A stretch of 62,688 bases of DNA from an uncultured Bacilli bacterium (GTDB lineage Bacteria; Bacillota_I; Bacilli_A; RF39; UBA660): assembly GCA_934099115.1 (NCBI GenBank), contig CAKOPK010000007.1, forward strand, positions 1 through 62,688. Reading direction: 5' to 3'. Below the pieces are notes generated by a model that saw nothing but the letters and a program-made list of their open reading frames with translations, did not search any database and was not told the DNA's origin. Positions 61,024-62,688 of this stretch are shown piece by piece; position 1 is the first letter of the stretch; the number at the start of each line of letters is the position of its first letter. Both the position numbers and the translations under genes were made by a program.

Positions 61024-62631
61024 TTAACTAGATAATATTATATCATAGTTTTGTCTTTTTATAAAGTCTAGTGCCTCAAAATATTTATCTTCGCATTTAA
61101 AAATTATTTTTATATTTTGATTTTCATCAATAACAATATCTTCTATTAATTCTTCTATTAATAATCTATCGATTTTTTTCACTTCTTTTAATTTTTTTAT
61201 TTCATTAAACCAATCTTCATTATTTTTAGATTCAAAAGAAATATTTTCTAATCTATCTTCTAAATTAATTTTTTCTTTTCTATATTCACTTATTTTTTTA
61301 CTATAATCTGCCGAATATTCCCAATATTCTGCTTCTGTTATAAATTTTTCTTTCAAATCATCTTTTATTTCATTTCGTAGTTTAATAAATTTATTTATTT
61401 CATTATCTATATTATCTATTTTTGCTTTGATAATATCGATGTCATAACTTATTTCTTTTTGGCTTACTATTTGTTCTATTTTTTGGTCTATTTCTATTAC
61501 TACATTTCTAAAATTATTTATAAAATCAATTACGAGACTTTCTAATTTTTCTTTTTGTATTGACTTAACACTGCATTTTTTATCTTTTAAATAATTTCTA
61601 CAATAATAATACGTGTGATATTGCCCTTTTCTTATTATCATATTACTTCCACATTTCCCACATCTTAAATATCCAGAAAAAACATCATAATTATTATTAC
61701 CGTTTACTCTAATATTCCTTTCATATAATAATTCTTGAACTTTATTATAATCTTCTAATGAAATTATTCCTTTATGATGATTAGGTATAATTATCCATTC
61801 ATCACTATTCACTCTATTTGTTTTGTGAACTTTATGACTTACTTTCTTTCTTACTCCTTGAATTAAATCACCAGTATATGTTTTATTTTTTAGTATTTCG
61901 TCTAATTTTTTAGAATTCCATAATTTAGTTGATTCATTAATATTATAATGTGTAATGTCATTTTCTAACTTATACACTCTTGGAGTAGATACTTTCAATG
62001 AATTTAGTTCATTTGCAATTTCCTTTTTACTTTTTCCGGATAAAATCATTGAAAATATTTTTTTTATTATTTTAGCTGGTTCTTTATCTATTATAAATTT
62101 ATACTTATCTTTAGGATCTCTTAAATAACCATAAGGTGCATAGGAACCAATGAACTTACCTTGTCCCTTTTTACTATCTAATACACTTCTGACCTTTTGA
62201 GAAATATCTCTTGCATACTCATCGTTCATTAAATTTTTAAATGGGACAATAATGCTACTTGCAGATTTTGGGTCTTTACCAGTATCTATATTATCATTAA
62301 TAGCAATAAATCTTATATTATATGAAGGAAATATTTGCTCAATATAGTTACCAACTTCAATATAGTTTCTTCCTAATCTTGATAAATCCTTTACAATAAT
62401 GCAATTAATTTTATTGTCTTTTATATCGTCTACCATTTTTTTAAAATCTGGTCTGTCAAAAGTCGTCCCAGAATAGCCATCATCAATATAATACTTTATA
62501 CTTGAACTCAATTTATTACTATTAATATATTGCTTAACAATGCTTCTCTGATTACCAATACTATTTGATTCTGCTTTATCTCCATCATCAGAAGATAGTC
62601 TTAAATATGCGGCAATATTCCATTTTTTCAT
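61024..62631 (-). CDS. Large serine recombinase (resolvase/invertase-type integrase)
   Basis: 535 aa site-specific recombinase. N-terminal catalytic domain AAYLRLSSDDGDKA with Ser13 as nucleophile, DDGYSGTTFDRPDFKKM, IIVKDLSRLGRNYIEVG; central recombinase domain (APYGYLRDPKDKYKFIID, TYTGDLIQG); zinc ribbon LRCGKCGSNMIIRKG...YYCRNY; coiled-coil region about 390-480. Typical of integrative/mobilisable elements and Tn-type elements of Bacillota. ATG follows GGAGG. Its start overlaps the stop of the preceding frame, which continues off the window. Located immediately beside rbgA, so one element end is probably at 60960-61023. Confidence 0.95.
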   Translation of the reverse strand: MKKWNIAAYLRLSSDDGDKAESNSIGNQRSIVKQYINSNKLSSSIKYYIDDGYSGTTFDRPDFKKMVDDIKDNKINCIIVKDLSRLGRNYIEVGNYIEQIFPSYNIRFIAINDNIDTGKDPKSASSIIVPFKNLMNDEYARDISQKVRSVLDSKKGQGKFIGSYAPYGYLRDPKDKYKFIIDKEPAKIIKKIFSMILSGKSKKEIANELNSLKVSTPRVYKLENDITHYNINESTKLWNSKKLDEILKNKTYTGDLIQGVRKKVSHKVHKTNRVNSDEWIIIPNHHKGIISLEDYNKVQELLYERNIRVNGNNNYDVFSGYLRCGKCGSNMIIRKGQYHTYYYCRNYLKDKKCSVKSIQKEKLESLVIDFINNFRNVVIEIDQKIEQIVSQKEISYDIDIIKAKIDNIDNEINKFIKLRNEIKDDLKEKFITEAEYWEYSADYSKKISEYRKEKINLEDRLENISFESKNNEDWFNEIKKLKEVKKIDRLLIEELIEDIVIDENQNIKIIFKCEDKYFEALDFIKRQNYDIILSS

Positions 62632-62688
62632 ATTGTTCCCTCCTTTTCATTATTAATTCCATTTAATACTCTTTCATATTCATCTTGA
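62628..62688 (-). CDS. 3' end of a gene upstream of the recombinase (partial)
   Basis: Open frame ending QDEYERVLNGINNEKEGTI and stop TGA, which overlaps the recombinase ATG (ATGA). Such coupling suggests another element gene, possibly a second recombinase or a regulatory protein. Too short to identify; the 5' part is outside the window. Confidence 0.4.
   Translation of the reverse strand, partial: QDEYERVLNGINNEKEGTI

Noticed and set aside
61024..62631. Recombinase as part of a phase-variation inverton within the window
   Set aside because: I could not see inverted repeats flanking a promoter nearby; an integrase of a mobile element is the simpler reading.

Overview
The window is AT-rich DNA (visibly about 70% A+T) from a low-GC Bacillota. 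Gene content and order are Bacilli-like: dnaG-rpoD-trmK, hrcA-grpE-dnaK-dnaJ with CIRCE operators, rpsP-khpA, cdsA-rseP, ruvA/ruvB, a CotE spore-coat homologue, lipoteichoic-acid synthase and sortase-anchored surface protein. Housekeeping genes contain TGG Trp codons and several end in TGA, so the standard bacterial code applies. I infer an uncultured gut-type Bacilli lineage (RF39/TANB77-like reduced genomes come to mind). That placement is inference from gene content only.

Layout. 1-3.7 kb: trigger factor and two pseudopilus/competence assembly genes (prepilin peptidase, GspF/PilC). 3.7-9.1 kb: accessory block with a split MacB-type ABC exporter, two secreted proteins of unknown function and a membrane-tethered XRE regulator, which is translationally coupled to the trmK-rpoD-dnaG operon (9.1-12.6 kb). 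12.6-15 kb: sortase plus a thioester-domain adhesin with SpaA-like repeats. 15-17 kb: an isolated RnfD/RnfC-like pair. 17-19.5 kb: uvrC, a short IMPACT-family protein, a small membrane ORF. 19.5-22.8 kb: aryl-sulfate sulfotransferase, membrane-anchored thioredoxin-like protein and a second membrane-tethered XRE protein with six extracytoplasmic cysteines. 22.8-28.6 kb: queA, tmk, glyA, folD, ruvB, ruvA, with a decayed HAD nucleotidase between ruvB and ruvA. 28.8-32 kb: a Fic-like C-terminal remnant, an MgtA-type P-ATPase and tRNA-Arg(CCG). 32-39 kb: rseP, cdsA, khpA, rpsP, cotE, HIT protein, a 42-codon ORF whose N-terminus fits a double-glycine leader, a DUF3298 protein, recD2. 39-42.5 kb: mtaB and membrane/surface proteins. 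42.6-49.1 kb: the heat-shock operon hrcA-grpE-dnaK-pepF-dnaJ with two CIRCE-like operators around a near-consensus promoter. 49.1-51.5 kb: mobile-element-like debris and an XRE/lipoprotein module. 51.5-61 kb: peptidoglycan deacetylase, an ABC-2 exporter, a gene fragment, topA, ltaS-like, rnhB, rbgA. 61-62.7 kb: a large serine recombinase, probably the edge of an integrated element.

The most interesting accessory parts are the sulfotransferase/thioredoxin/Cys-rich XRE cluster, the orphan RnfC-RnfD pair, the thioester adhesin-sortase pair with a structured 5' UTR, the double-glycine-leader-like micro-ORF, and membrane-tethered XRE regulators. I see no CRISPR array, rRNA or recognised riboswitch, and no complete defence system. 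All family calls come from reading translated sequence by eye; no database search was run.
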